32,428 nt of DNA from Nocardia brasiliensis IFM 10847 (GTDB lineage Bacteria; Actinomycetota; Actinomycetes; Mycobacteriales; Mycobacteriaceae), in contig NZ_BAUA01000221.1 of NCBI RefSeq assembly GCF_000710915.1, positions 1 through 32,428 on the forward strand. Reading direction: 5' to 3'. Position numbers and translations under genes: made by a program. This document shows positions 7,641-16,626 of the stretch, piece after piece. Every line of letters starts with the position of its first letter. The first letter of the stretch is position 1. Below the pieces are notes generated by a model. That model saw nothing but the letters and a program-made list of their open reading frames with translations. It ran no database searches and was not told the origin of the DNA.

Positions 7641-10600
7641 CGCGCCTTCGGCCCGGAACTCGGGCGACGACTCCGCCGCCGTCCGCACCCGCTCGCGCTC
7701 CTGCTCGTCCAGCAGGTCGATATCGCCGACGCGTACCTGCGGGTCGGCGACCACCGCGGTCAGGATCCGCTCCAGCCTGCGGCACAGCGCCTGCACCGTC
7801 GACTCGTCGAAAAGGTCTGTGGCATAGGTGATCGCGGTGATCAGCTCGTCCGGCGTGCCGTCCGGGCGGTGCCGCGGATCGACGTTCACCTGCAGGTCGA
7901 ACTTCGCCGCGATCTCGCCGCTGTCCAACCCGGCGATGGTCAGGCCCGGCAGCTCCAGCGTCGGCTGCTCGTTGTTCTGGAACGACAGCACGACGCCGAA
8001 CAGCGGGTTGTACACGGTCGCGTGGCCGGGCAGGACCACCTCGACGATGCGCTCGAACGGGATGTCGGCATTGGCGAACGCCGCCAGGTCGGTCTCGCGG
8101 GCCCGATCCACCAATTCGGCGAAGGTCGAGCGTGATTCGACCGCGGTGCGCAGCGTGAGCGTGTTGACGAACATGCCGACCAACTCGTCCAGCGCCCGCT
8201 CGCCGCGGCCCGCGATCGGCGTGCCGATGGCGATATCGGTGCTGTTCGACTGGCGGGCGAGCAGCACCGCCAGCGCCGCGTGCACCACCATGAACAACGT
8301 CGAATTGTGTTCGCGCGCAATCCGGACCAGCGCGGCGTGCACGTCGGGCGAGACCGCGAAACCGGTCGAGGCGCCGCGCATCGAGGGCACGGCGGGACGT
8401 GGCCGGTCCAGCGGCAGAGTCAGCTCACCGGTCAGCCCGTCGAGCTGCCTGCGCCAGTACGTCAACTGCTGTGCCGCAATGGATTCCGGATCATCGTCGG
8501 TGCCGACCACGGCGCGCTGCCACAGCGCGAAGTCCGCGTACTGCACCTCCAGCGGCGACCAGCGCGGCGAATTACCGCCGACCCGGGCGAGGTAGGCGGT
8601 CACCATGTCCCGGGCCAGCGGCGCGATCGAGGCGCCGTCGGCCGAGATGTGATGCACCACGAGCGCGAGCAGATGCTCGTCCGGACCGACCGCGAGCAGC
8701 AGCGCGCGCACCGGAACCTGCTGGGTCACATCGAATCCGGCGGACAGCAGCGCGGTGATCCGGGCGATCGGGTCGGTGGTCTCGACGACCTCGAGGCCGC
8801 CGGGCAATGCCTCGCCGACCGAGACGATCTGCTGGTAGGCCACCCCCGCCGGGTCCGCGGGGTACCGGGTGCGCAGGGCCTCGTGCCGCTCCAGCACATC
8901 CGCGACGGCGTTGCGCAGCGCGGGCACATCGAGCACACCGCTGAGCCGGATCGCCATCGGAATGTTGTACGCGGGCGAGTCCGGGTCGAACTGGTTGAGC
9001 ACCCACATCCGTTGCTGGGCAAGCGAAAGCGGCACCCGCTCGCCGCGCTGCACCCGGGCCAGCGGCGGGCGGGCGCCCGCGGCCTTGGCGGCGCCGGGCA
9101 CTACCCGCGCCGCCAGCGCGGCCACGGTAGGCGACTCGAACAGTTCCCGCACAACGAGATTCGCATCGAGCGCCTCGTTGATCCGGGCGACCACCCTGGT
9201 GGCGAGCAGCGAGTTCCCGCCGAGCCCGAAGAAGTCGTCGTCCAGGCCGATCTCCTGCGCGCCGAGCAGACCGCCGAACACCTCGGCGACCGCCTGCTCG
9301 ACCGGCGAACTCGGCGCGCGGAACGCGGCCGTGCTCGCGAATTCCGGCGCGGGCAAAGCCGTCCGGTCCAGCTTGCCGTTGGGCGTCAGCGGCAGCGCGT
9401 CGAGCACGACCAGTGCGTCCGGCACCATGTAGCCGGTCAGGAATTCGCCTACCTGGCCACGCAATTCGAGCGGGTCGAGCTGCGCGCCGGTATCGGGCAC
9501 GACGTAGCCGATGAGCCGGTCGCCCGCGTGCTCGTCGGCGCGCACCAGCACCACCGCCTGACTCACGCCGGGGCAACGCAGCAGCGCCGACTCGATCTCG
9601 CCGAGCTCGATGCGGAAGCCGCGCAACTGCACCTGCTGGTCGCCGCGGCCCGCGTACTCGAGCGTCGCCTGGCCGCCGAAGCCGACCCAGCGGCCGATAT
9701 CGCCGGTGCGGTACATCCGGGATCCCGGCGTACCGAACGGGTTCGCGACGAACCTGCTCGCAGCGAGACCGGGACGGCCGAGGTAACCGCGGGACAGCTG
9801 CGCGCCCGCGACATAGATTTCACCCGCGACACCCACCGGCGCCGGGTGCGTCCGATCGTCGAGCACATACGCGTCCAGACCGGGCAGGGCGCGGCCGATG
9901 ACGCTGGCCGCGTTGTCGGCCATCTGCTCGTCCAGCGACAGGAACGACACGTGCACCGTCGTCTCGGTGATGCCGTACATGTTGACCAGCCACGGCGCGT
10001 CCACCGCGTGACGCTCGTACCAGCGCTGCAACTGGCGCAGGTCCAGCGCCTCACCGCCGAACACCACGTAGCGCGGCGCGAACTTCGCCTGATCGCCCGG
10101 TTGGGCGGCGCGGTCGGCCTCGGCGAGCTGGTAGAACGCCGACGGGGTCTGGTTGAGCACGGTGACCTGCTCGCGAATCAGCAACTCGCGGAACAGTTCC
10201 GGCGACCGGGAGGTCAGGTAGTCGACCACCACCACGGTGCCGCCGTTGGCCAGGGCGCACCACAGCTCCCAGACCGAGAAGTCGAAGGCGAACGAATGGA
10301 ACAGCGTCCACACGTCGGTCTCGTCGAACTCGAACATCATCTGCGTGTTCGCGAACAGCTGCACCACATTGCGGTGCGCGACACCGACGCCCTTGGGCAC
10401 GCCCGTCGAACCCGAGGTGTAGATGACGTAGGCCAGGTTGTCCGGGCGCAGCGGCGCGCTCCGCTCGCCGTCGCGCACCGGCGCGTCGGCGAAATCGCCG
10501 GTCTCCTCCAGCAGGATGACCGGGATATCGCCCGCGGGAATGGATTCCAGCTCGCTCGCGGTGGTCAGGATGCATGCCGGAGCGGCATCGCCGAGCATGA

Positions 10601-13600
10601 ATTCCAGTCGCTGTCTCGGATAGGTCGTGTCGATCGGCAAGTAGCCCGCGCCGGCGACGAGCACGCCGAGCAGCGCGACCGGCAACTCCTCGGTACGCGG
10701 AACGGCAACGGCCACCAGCGATTCCGGACCCGCGCCGCGGGCGATCAGGGCCCGCGCGACCCGGTTGGCCCGGCGCTGGAGTTCACCGAAGGTGAGGGTG
10801 GTGTCGCCGAAGCGGATCGCGCCCGCGTCCGCACGCCTGCGGGCCTGCGCACCGATGAGGTCGACCAGCGTCACCTCGGGCACCGCGACGCCGGGGCTGT
10901 TCCATTCGTGCAGCACCAGTTCGCGCTCGCCCGGGGCGAGCACATCGATATCGCCGACCGTCACCGTGGCGTCGCTCGCGACCGCGGCCAGGATCCGGCC
11001 GAAGCGGTCGGCGAAGTCCTGCACGGTCGCCTCGTCGAACAGGTCGGTGGCGTAGGTGAAGGCCGCCGACATGCCCTCCGGCGCGCCGTGCCGGTCGATC
11101 CGCTCGACCAGCGCGAGTTGCAGATCGAACTTGGCGAGCGGCATCGCGAGCTCGACCGCCGAGACCGAGAGGCCGGGCAGCTCCAGTTCGGTGCGCGCCA
11201 GGTTCTGGAAGGTCAGCATCACCTGGAACAGCGGATGCCGGGCCGCCGAACGCGCCGGATCCAGCAGTTCCACCAGCCGCTCGAACGGCACGTCGGCGTG
11301 CCCGAACGCCTCGACGTCGATCCGGCGCACCTCGCGCAACAGCTCGTCGAAACTCACCCCGGAATCGATATTTGTCCGCAGCACAAGGGTATTGACGAAC
11401 ATGCCGATCAGGTCGTCGAGCGCGGCCTCGCCGCGTCCGGCCACCGGCGTGCCGACAGCGATGTCCCTGGTGCCGGACAGGCGCGACAGCAGCACCGCCA
11501 GCGCCGCGTGCACCACCATGAACAGCGTCGAATTATGGCTGTGCGCAAGGCGGCTCAGCGCGGCGTGCACCGCACCGTCGATCTCGAAGGCGAGCGTGGC
11601 GCCGTGGTTCGACGCCACCGCGGGACGCGGCCGGTCGGCGGGCAGCTCCAACTGCTCGGGCAAGGCCGCCAATTCGGTCCGCCAGTAGGCGATCTGCTTG
11701 GCCAGCACCGATTCCGGATCGTCCTCGGCGCCGAGGATCTCACGCTGCCACAGCGTGTAATCGGCGTACTGCACCTCGAGCGCGGGCCACTGCGGCGCGC
11801 CGCCGCGAATCCGGTCCAGGTAGGCGGCCATCAGGTCGCGCGTCAGCGGCGCCATCGAGAAGCCGTCACCCGCGATGTGGTGCACCACGCAGATCAGCAC
11901 GTGCTCGGTCTCGCCGAGGACGAGCACCCGCACCCGCACCGGCGGCGCGGCGGTCACGTCGAAGCCCGCGGTCACCGCGGCGGCGACCAGTTCCGGCAGC
12001 CGGTCCTCGGTGGCCTGCTCGACCACGAATTCCGGGACGGCCTGCGGGTCGCCGGCCGGCAGCACCTGCTGGTAGCCCTCGCCGTCGACATCCGGGTACC
12101 GCGTGCGCAGCACCTCGTGCCGTTCGGCGAGGTCGCGCACGGCGGCGCGCAACGCGTCGAGATCGAGCCGGCCCGAAAGTCGTACGGCGGCGGGAATGTT
12201 GTTGACCGCACTGGCCGGATCGAACCGGTTCAGGAACCACATCCGCTGCTGCGCATAGGACAGCGGCACCCGCGCCGGGCGCGGGCGGGCGTGCAGCGCC
12301 TGTCCGGCGGCCGAACCCGCGTGCCGCTCCACTCGCTCGGCGAGCGCGGCCACGGTGGTCGCCTCGAACAGCAGCTGCACCGGCACCCGCACGTTCAGCG
12401 CCGACCCGATCCGGGCGGCGGCCTGCGCGGCGAGCAGCGAATTGCCACCCAGTTCGAAGAAGTCGTCGTCCGCGCCCACCCGGCCGTCGTCGCCGGCCAT
12501 GAGCAGGGCGGCGAACACGTCGGCGACGATCTCCTCGACCGGCGTGGACGGCGCGCGAAAAGCCTTGGCGGCGAACACGGGTGCCGGCAGCGCCGCACGG
12601 TCCAGCTTGCCGACCGGGGTCAGCGGGATCTCGTCGAGCACCATGATGGCGGCCGGAATCATGTACGCCGCCAGGGATTCCCCGAGGAACTCGGCGAGTT
12701 CTCCGGTGTCCACGGTGGTTCCGGCGCGCGGCAGCACGTAGGACACCAGCGCGGTCGCGCCGGAGGGCAGCGTCTTGCCGAGCGTCGCCGCGTAGTCGAT
12801 GTCGGGGTGCGCGGTGAGCGCGTTGTCGATCTCGCCCAGTTCGATTCGGAAGCCACGGATCTTGACCTGGAAGTCCGAGCGGCCCAGGTATTCGATGGCC
12901 CCGCCGTCCTCGGCGCGGCGCACCAGGTCGCCGGTGCGGTAGAGCCGCGCCCCGGGGTTACCCGTATCGGCGCCGAACGGGCTGGCCACGAAGCGTTCCG
13001 CGGTGAGACCCGGACGGCCGAGGTAGCCCTGGGCCAGCGCGGGCCCGGACAGGTACAGCTCGCCGACCACACCGGCGGGCACCGGCCGCAGCCGCGAATC
13101 CAGTACGAACGCACCGACTCCCGGGATCGCGGTGCCGATGGTGATGAGCTCGTCCGGGGCCAGCTGCGGGGTGCTCGTGGCCAGAATCGTGGCCTCGGTG
13201 GGACCGTAGCCGTTGTAGAACTCGCGATCGCCCGCCCAGCGGTTGAGCAGTTCCGGACCGAACTTGTCGCCGGCTACCACGACGACGCGCAGGTCGTCCA
13301 GATCGGTCGGATCGACCGACTCCAGCGCGCCCGGCGTGATCAGCATGTGCGTGACCCGTTCGCGCCGAAGCAGATCCGCGAGTTCGTAGCCGCCGAACAC
13401 CGAGGGCGGCGCGATCACCAGCGTCGCGCCCGCGGAGAACGCGAGCAGCAGCTCCAGCACCGAGACGTCGAAGTTCGGCGAGCACACGTGCAGCACCCGC
13501 GAGTCGGCGGTGACGTCGTAATGGTCGCGCTCGGCGGCCACCAGGCCGGCCAGACCGCTGTGGGTGACCACGACGCCCTTGGGGCGTCCGGTCGAGCCCG

Positions 13601-14150
13601 AGGTGTAGATGACGTAGGCCGGGTGCCGCTCGTCCAGCGGGCGCACCCGGTCGGTGTAGGAGATCGGATGCTCGGGACGGGCCGCGATGCGCGCGGACTG
13701 CACCGGGTCGTCCAGCTCGATCCAATAGACGCCGGTGCCGAGCACCGGGCGATGCGCCGAGGTGGTGAGCCCCACCTTGGCCCCGGAGTCGGACAGGATG
13801 TGGTTGATCCGGTCGGTCGGGTAGGCGGGATCCACCGGGACGAACGCCGCGCCCGTCTTCGCGATCGCCCACACGGCGACGACCGATTGCAGGCTGCGGG
13901 CGATGCCGATGGCGACCACATCGCCGGGTCCGACGCCGCGCTCGATCAGTTCCCTGGCCAATCGCGACGACTGGGCGTCGAGCTGGCCGTAGGTGAGTTG
14001 ACGGTCGTCGTCGGGCAGGCCCGACGGATTGAACCGGATGGCGACCTCGGCGGCCGCGGATTCGACGGCGGCGGTCAGCAACTGCCCGAACAGCGGGCTG
14101 CCCGACCTGCGGCGACGGCTACCACGAGCGGAACGACGGGCAGTTTCCAT
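6813..14150 (-). CDS. Nonribosomal peptide synthetase A (A-T-C-A-T-C-partial A), likely loading protein
   Basis: A complete NRPS of 2445 residues. Domains in order are A1 (TSGSTG near residue 183, YGPTE near 314, GKLDR near 515), T1 (DDFFELGGNSL near 567), C2 (HHIAGDG near 757), A2 (TSGSTG near 1245, YGITE near 1393, GKLDR near 1590), T2 (DDFFGLGGNSL near 1643), C3 (HHISADG near 1833), then a degenerate half A domain from about residue 2170 to the end. Pocket residues read by eye against GrsA are DVLLVAGILK for A1 (substrate not assigned) and DFWNVGMVHK for A2, the established threonine code. With no C domain before A1, this protein probably starts the peptide. The start follows GAGAGG at 13 nt, and the first 20 residues are Arg-rich (METARRSARGSRRRR). 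A LuxR-type regulator is encoded upstream and NRPS B 184 bp downstream. Confidence 0.96.
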   Translation of the reverse strand: METARRSARGSRRRRSGSPLFGQLLTAAVESAAAEVAIRFNPSGLPDDDRQLTYGQLDAQSSRLARELIERGVGPGDVVAIGIARSLQSVVAVWAIAKTGAAFVPVDPAYPTDRINHILSDSGAKVGLTTSAHRPVLGTGVYWIELDDPVQSARIAARPEHPISYTDRVRPLDERHPAYVIYTSGSTGRPKGVVVTHSGLAGLVAAERDHYDVTADSRVLHVCSPNFDVSVLELLLAFSAGATLVIAPPSVFGGYELADLLRRERVTHMLITPGALESVDPTDLDDLRVVVVAGDKFGPELLNRWAGDREFYNGYGPTEATILATSTPQLAPDELITIGTAIPGVGAFVLDSRLRPVPAGVVGELYLSGPALAQGYLGRPGLTAERFVASPFGADTGNPGARLYRTGDLVRRAEDGGAIEYLGRSDFQVKIRGFRIELGEIDNALTAHPDIDYAATLGKTLPSGATALVSYVLPRAGTTVDTGELAEFLGESLAAYMIPAAIMVLDEIPLTPVGKLDRAALPAPVFAAKAFRAPSTPVEEIVADVFAALLMAGDDGRVGADDDFFELGGNSLLAAQAAARIGSALNVRVPVQLLFEATTVAALAERVERHAGSAAGQALHARPRPARVPLSYAQQRMWFLNRFDPASAVNNIPAAVRLSGRLDLDALRAAVRDLAERHEVLRTRYPDVDGEGYQQVLPAGDPQAVPEFVVEQATEDRLPELVAAAVTAGFDVTAAPPVRVRVLVLGETEHVLICVVHHIAGDGFSMAPLTRDLMAAYLDRIRGGAPQWPALEVQYADYTLWQREILGAEDDPESVLAKQIAYWRTELAALPEQLELPADRPRPAVASNHGATLAFEIDGAVHAALSRLAHSHNSTLFMVVHAALAVLLSRLSGTRDIAVGTPVAGRGEAALDDLIGMFVNTLVLRTNIDSGVSFDELLREVRRIDVEAFGHADVPFERLVELLDPARSAARHPLFQVMLTFQNLARTELELPGLSVSAVELAMPLAKFDLQLALVERIDRHGAPEGMSAAFTYATDLFDEATVQDFADRFGRILAAVASDATVTVGDIDVLAPGERELVLHEWNSPGVAVPEVTLVDLIGAQARRRADAGAIRFGDTTLTFGELQRRANRVARALIARGAGPESLVAVAVPRTEELPVALLGVLVAGAGYLPIDTTYPRQRLEFMLGDAAPACILTTASELESIPAGDIPVILLEETGDFADAPVRDGERSAPLRPDNLAYVIYTSGSTGVPKGVGVAHRNVVQLFANTQMMFEFDETDVWTLFHSFAFDFSVWELWCALANGGTVVVVDYLTSRSPELFRELLIREQVTVLNQTPSAFYQLAEADRAAQPGDQAKFAPRYVVFGGEALDLRQLQRWYERHAVDAPWLVNMYGITETTVHVSFLSLDEQMADNAASVIGRALPGLDAYVLDDRTHPAPVGVAGEIYVAGAQLSRGYLGRPGLAASRFVANPFGTPGSRMYRTGDIGRWVGFGGQATLEYAGRGDQQVQLRGFRIELGEIESALLRCPGVSQAVVLVRADEHAGDRLIGYVVPDTGAQLDPLELRGQVGEFLTGYMVPDALVVLDALPLTPNGKLDRTALPAPEFASTAAFRAPSSPVEQAVAEVFGGLLGAQEIGLDDDFFGLGGNSLLATRVVARINEALDANLVVRELFESPTVAALAARVVPGAAKAAGARPPLARVQRGERVPLSLAQQRMWVLNQFDPDSPAYNIPMAIRLSGVLDVPALRNAVADVLERHEALRTRYPADPAGVAYQQIVSVGEALPGGLEVVETTDPIARITALLSAGFDVTQQVPVRALLLAVGPDEHLLALVVHHISADGASIAPLARDMVTAYLARVGGNSPRWSPLEVQYADFALWQRAVVGTDDDPESIAAQQLTYWRRQLDGLTGELTLPLDRPRPAVPSMRGASTGFAVSPDVHAALVRIAREHNSTLFMVVHAALAVLLARQSNSTDIAIGTPIAGRGERALDELVGMFVNTLTLRTAVESRSTFAELVDRARETDLAAFANADIPFERIVEVVLPGHATVYNPLFGVVLSFQNNEQPTLELPGLTIAGLDSGEIAAKFDLQVNVDPRHRPDGTPDELITAITYATDLFDESTVQALCRRLERILTAVVADPQVRVGDIDLLDEQERERVRTAAESSPEFRAEGAPTTTGTALTQALTAVVEDDPDGPALVSGEDAVSYEELDARSSRLARVLAARGCGPGDGVAVRLDRGVDAVVATWAVLKAGAAVVPVSSVDDPMPAQLVVKVGLTDARVHESGEIDWLVLSDRAVAAQIAAESPRPVTYAHRTRVLRGTDPAFVGARTVGYDELAAAVDRLRTRTDLTFESRTCRLGGPAELAVLEAVAAGSSGAAIVLTPAGAEPTEALADEWVSHLLTDSAGLDTLDPAALEDLRAVVVADGPIPGGAWSQVTVVTLGELLNVG

Positions 14151-14238
14151 TCGAGTGCATTCACCTCTCGCGTCGAGCTAGGACCCGGCCCTGCCCATAA
14201 CAAGGGCGTATCGTCCGGGGCCAGCGCGGTTCCGAGCA

Positions 14239-14265
14239 ATCATATAAGGGACTGATCGGTGTCCA
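14239..14265 (-). promoter_or_regulatory. Possible promoter of the NRPS operon
   Basis: On the minus strand, TGGACA (14265-14260) and TATGAT (14244-14239) are separated by 15 nt, slightly short for a sigma-70-type promoter. A start of transcription near 14232 would leave a leader of about 80 nt before the NRPS A ATG. No IdeR-type iron box was recognised in this 252-bp gap, so iron control is not supported by the sequence. Confidence 0.35.
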
Positions 14266-14392
14266 CGCGTGCTGTCTTGGATTGATACGGCCCGCCTGGC
14301 AGCGGTCCGCGCGCCCCTGGAAGCGCTGTCTTGCCAGATGCCAGGAGTTATATCGGTATCCGACCGGTCTTGTTGCAGGAGTACCCGGATCG

Positions 14393-14406
14393 GTGAACTA
14401 GTTCAC
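14393..14406. promoter_or_regulatory. Perfect 14-bp palindrome GTGAACTAGTTCAC, candidate operator
   Basis: A fully symmetric 14-bp palindrome overlaps the stop codon of the LuxR-type regulator and lies about 240 bp upstream of the NRPS A start. Its dyad symmetry is typical of a site for a dimeric regulator, perhaps the neighbouring LuxR-type protein. The link to that protein is inferred from position only. Confidence 0.4.
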
Positions 14407-15389
14407 AGCCAACCCCGCCGGGTCGCCTGCACCCCGGCCTGGAATCGGGTACTCGCGCCGAGCCGCTCCAGCAGTCGCGCGGTCCGGCGGACCACAGTAC
14501 GCCGCGACATGCCGAGCCTGCGGGCGATGGTGTCGTCGGTCGCACCGAGACCCATCAGGGTCAGGATCGCGCGGTCGCGTTCGTCGAGGGCCTCCGCCGT
14601 CGGGTTCACCGAAATCGGGGCGGCCAGGGACCACAGCACATCGAACGTTTTGATCAGCAGGTCCAGCGCGGGTGAGCCGGTGATCCGCAAGCCCATGGGG
14701 TCCGGGCGACGTTCGTCGACATGCAGCACCAGGCTAGCGCGTTCGTCGTCGCTGATGATGAGTTTGAACGGCGGCTCGGGCAACGTCCGCGCCTGTGCCC
14801 CACTGGCATTGGTGGACAGCGCGTGCCGCAGCCGCTCCGGATCCTGATAGATGGTGTCCTGGTAGAGCGTTTGGTAGCGGATGCCTTCGCCCAGCCGACT
14901 GCGCTTGAGCTGGAACAACTGTCGCTCACGGTCGAGATCGCTGAGATAGGGGCCGCGCTCGACGACCTTGACGCAGGTGCGCGCGCTGGTCTGCATCTCC
15001 TCGAAATCGGCCAGCATCTCCAGCCGTTCGAACACCGGCACCACCGCGCCGTTGCTGCGCGGGGAACGGCGCACCGAGCGGAACGTCTCGCTGAGCCGCG
15101 CTGCGGCCGCGTGCATCTGGTTGATCTGCTGCTGCCGGCGCCGAGCTTCGGCCTCCGACAACGATTCCGGCGCGTGCGCGTCCCAGACCACCGGCTCGCC
15201 ATCGGCCGCGGGCACCCGCACGGCGGCGCGCAGCTGGCACAGCACGTCCAGCGAGGCTGCGGCGGAGTCCTCCGAAACGCCTAGATACTGCGCGATATCG
15301 GCGAGGCTCGACCGCGGATGATGCACCAGCACGGCGTAGGTTCGGCCGTGCGGCGATCCCGGCTCGAAGATGTCGCCCAAATCACTCAC
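14403..15389 (-). CDS. LuxR-family transcriptional regulator with TrmB-like N-terminus
   Basis: A DNA-binding regulator of 328 residues. The last 60 residues form a LuxR-type helix-turn-helix (DERDRAILTLMGLGATDD...IARRLGMSRRTVVRR). Residues 1-60 hold a winged-helix-like segment of the TrmB sort (SSLADIAQYLGVSEDSAAAS), and the middle resembles the phospholipase-D-like fold of TrmB/LuxR hybrids. GTG at 15389 is preferred because GAGG precedes it by about 8 nt; a GTG at 15443 would add 18 residues with a poorly placed ribosome binding site. It is encoded upstream of, and in the same direction as, the NRPS genes, so it is a plausible pathway-specific regulator. Its ligand cannot be told from the sequence. 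Confidence 0.88.
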   Translation of the reverse strand: MSDLGDIFEPGSPHGRTYAVLVHHPRSSLADIAQYLGVSEDSAAASLDVLCQLRAAVRVPAADGEPVVWDAHAPESLSEAEARRRQQQINQMHAAAARLSETFRSVRRSPRSNGAVVPVFERLEMLADFEEMQTSARTCVKVVERGPYLSDLDRERQLFQLKRSRLGEGIRYQTLYQDTIYQDPERLRHALSTNASGAQARTLPEPPFKLIISDDERASLVLHVDERRPDPMGLRITGSPALDLLIKTFDVLWSLAAPISVNPTAEALDERDRAILTLMGLGATDDTIARRLGMSRRTVVRRTARLLERLGASTRFQAGVQATRRGWL

Positions 15390-15548
15390 GGCCGCACCTC
15401 GCGCACACTCGGCGCCGCCGTGACCGGACGTGCTGCACTCCACGCTCCCTCGCTCACGAATCGAGCCTAATGACCGATTGGGTCTCGTGGGGAACCCTGC
15501 CCGGCAATGGCCGGCGGGAGCGCTGGAATATCAAGCCGGACAGCGGAA

Positions 15549-16415
15549 TCAGTGGGCCGAAGGTCCCCACTGCAGCGGCACGCCCTTGGCCGCGAGATAC
15601 GGCATCGGGTCGATCTTGCTGCCGCCCCGGTCCCAGATCTCCAGGTGCAGATGCGGTCCGGTGGACTGGCCCCGGTTGCCGACGGTGGCGATCACGTCAC
15701 CGGCGTTGACCCGCTGGCCCTCCTGCACGAGCATCTCGTTCACGTGGCCGTACACCGCAGTGGTGCCGTCGTCCTGCAGCACGCGCACCCACAGACCGAA
15801 GCCGGACGCGGGGCCCGCCTCGATCACGGTGCCGTTGCTGACCGAGTGGATCGGCGCGCCGAGATTGTCGGCGAAGTCGAGACCGTAGTGGAATTCGCCC
15901 CAGCGGCTGCCGAATCCGGAGCTGATCGCGCCGGCGACCGGACGGACCGCGGTCTGCGGCGCGGGCGCGACCTGCTGTTGCACGCCCTTGAGGATCTGCT
16001 CGGCCTGGGCCAGCGGACCGGCGACCTCCGGCGGCAGATTCTGCAGGCCGAACGGAGCGGCGGCGATGGGTGCGGCGACCTGACTGGCGACGGGCACCTC
16101 GGGAGCGGGCGCCTCCGGCGCCGCAGCGGCGGCCTTGGCCTGCGCGACCGGCAGGATGCCGGTGCCCTTCACCACGATGGGGGCGTCTGCCTCGTCGCCG
16201 TCGTGCGCGCCGGGGAGCAGCGGGCTGGCGACCGCGGGGGCGACCTGGCTCACGGTGCCGATCAGGGCGCCCGCGGCGACCGCGACACCGGCGGCGACCT
16301 TCACTCGATCGGCCGCGGTCGACTCGGCGCGATGCCGCGTCGGCCGACCCGAAATATCATCGCCGATGAGGCTCATGACGGTAATGGAACTGGGGCCTAC
16401 CCGGTGGTGCGACAC
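15549..16415 (-). CDS. M23-family (LytM) peptidoglycan peptidase
   Basis: An exported zinc endopeptidase-like protein that would act on peptidoglycan cross-links in the wall. From GTG 16415 (288 residues, AAGGA at 7 nt) there is a short cytoplasmic N-terminus, a hydrophobic segment (VKVAAGVAVAAGALIGTV), an Ala/Pro-rich linker, and a C-terminal M23 domain. The domain has HYGLD (H176, D180), YGH (H224) and HLH (H255, H257), covering the expected zinc and catalytic residues. An alternative ATG at 16376 has no ribosome binding site, and the longer in-frame extension up to 16712 would run into the divergent gene. The gene is divergent from the nitronate monooxygenase gene with a 211-bp gap. The catalytic residues look intact. 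Confidence 0.93.
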   Translation of the reverse strand: MSHHRVGPSSITVMSLIGDDISGRPTRHRAESTAADRVKVAAGVAVAAGALIGTVSQVAPAVASPLLPGAHDGDEADAPIVVKGTGILPVAQAKAAAAAPEAPAPEVPVASQVAAPIAAAPFGLQNLPPEVAGPLAQAEQILKGVQQQVAPAPQTAVRPVAGAISSGFGSRWGEFHYGLDFADNLGAPIHSVSNGTVIEAGPASGFGLWVRVLQDDGTTAVYGHVNEMLVQEGQRVNAGDVIATVGNRGQSTGPHLHLEIWDRGGSKIDPMPYLAAKGVPLQWGPSAH

Positions 16416-16482
16416 AGCTGCGTCCTTGCGTCCGAAGAACAGTGGTTCAGCGGAGCCGGGCCGGTCGCGGGCTGCCGATTCG

Positions 16483-16512
16483 GTAACGATCCGGTGAAGC
16501 TTGCGATGTAAC
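16483..16512. promoter_or_regulatory. GTAAC-type direct repeats, possible MtrA-like site
   Basis: GTAACG (16483-16488) is followed after 5 nt by GTGAAG (16494-16499), an 11-bp period, and another GTAACG starts at 16508. OmpR-family regulators bind tandem half-sites one helical turn apart. MtrA, which uses GTAAC-like half-sites, controls wall hydrolases in Corynebacteriales, and the M23 gene fits that set. The second half-site is imperfect, so this is tentative. Confidence 0.3.
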
Positions 16513-16605
16513 GGTTTGGCATCCGTTGTGACGGGAACTCTATCCCGGCGTGACCATTCCGCAACCTTCTGCGCGAAAGACGCAGGTAAACAACGGGTCG
16601 GACGT

Positions 16606-16622
16606 CCAGTAAGCAACACTGG
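16606..16622. promoter_or_regulatory. Inverted repeat CCAGT-N7-ACTGG before the nitronate monooxygenase start
   Basis: Perfect 5-bp arms flank AAGCAAC and end 4 bp before the GTG start at 16627. It could be an operator or a small 5' mRNA hairpin affecting initiation. A repeat with the same arms and a 2-nt spacer lies at 26886-26897. The arms are short, so chance is possible. Confidence 0.25.
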
Positions 16623-16626
16623 AGCC

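Noticed and set aside
8280..14255. A very long plus-strand open frame opposite NRPS A (and a similar one at 398-3676 opposite NRPS B)
   Set aside because: The translations are Arg/His/Gln-rich with no recognisable domains and mirror the codon structure of the real NRPS genes. Open antisense frames are expected at this GC content.
14151..14402. Search for an iron box (IdeR/DmdR) before the NRPS operon
   Set aside because: No TTAGGTTAGGCTAACCTAA-like sequence is present, so a siderophore assignment is not supported.
16416..16626. Possible ydaO/c-di-AMP riboswitch before the M23 peptidase gene
   Set aside because: Riboswitches of this class precede some actinobacterial wall hydrolases, but the conserved core segments could not be matched on the minus strand.
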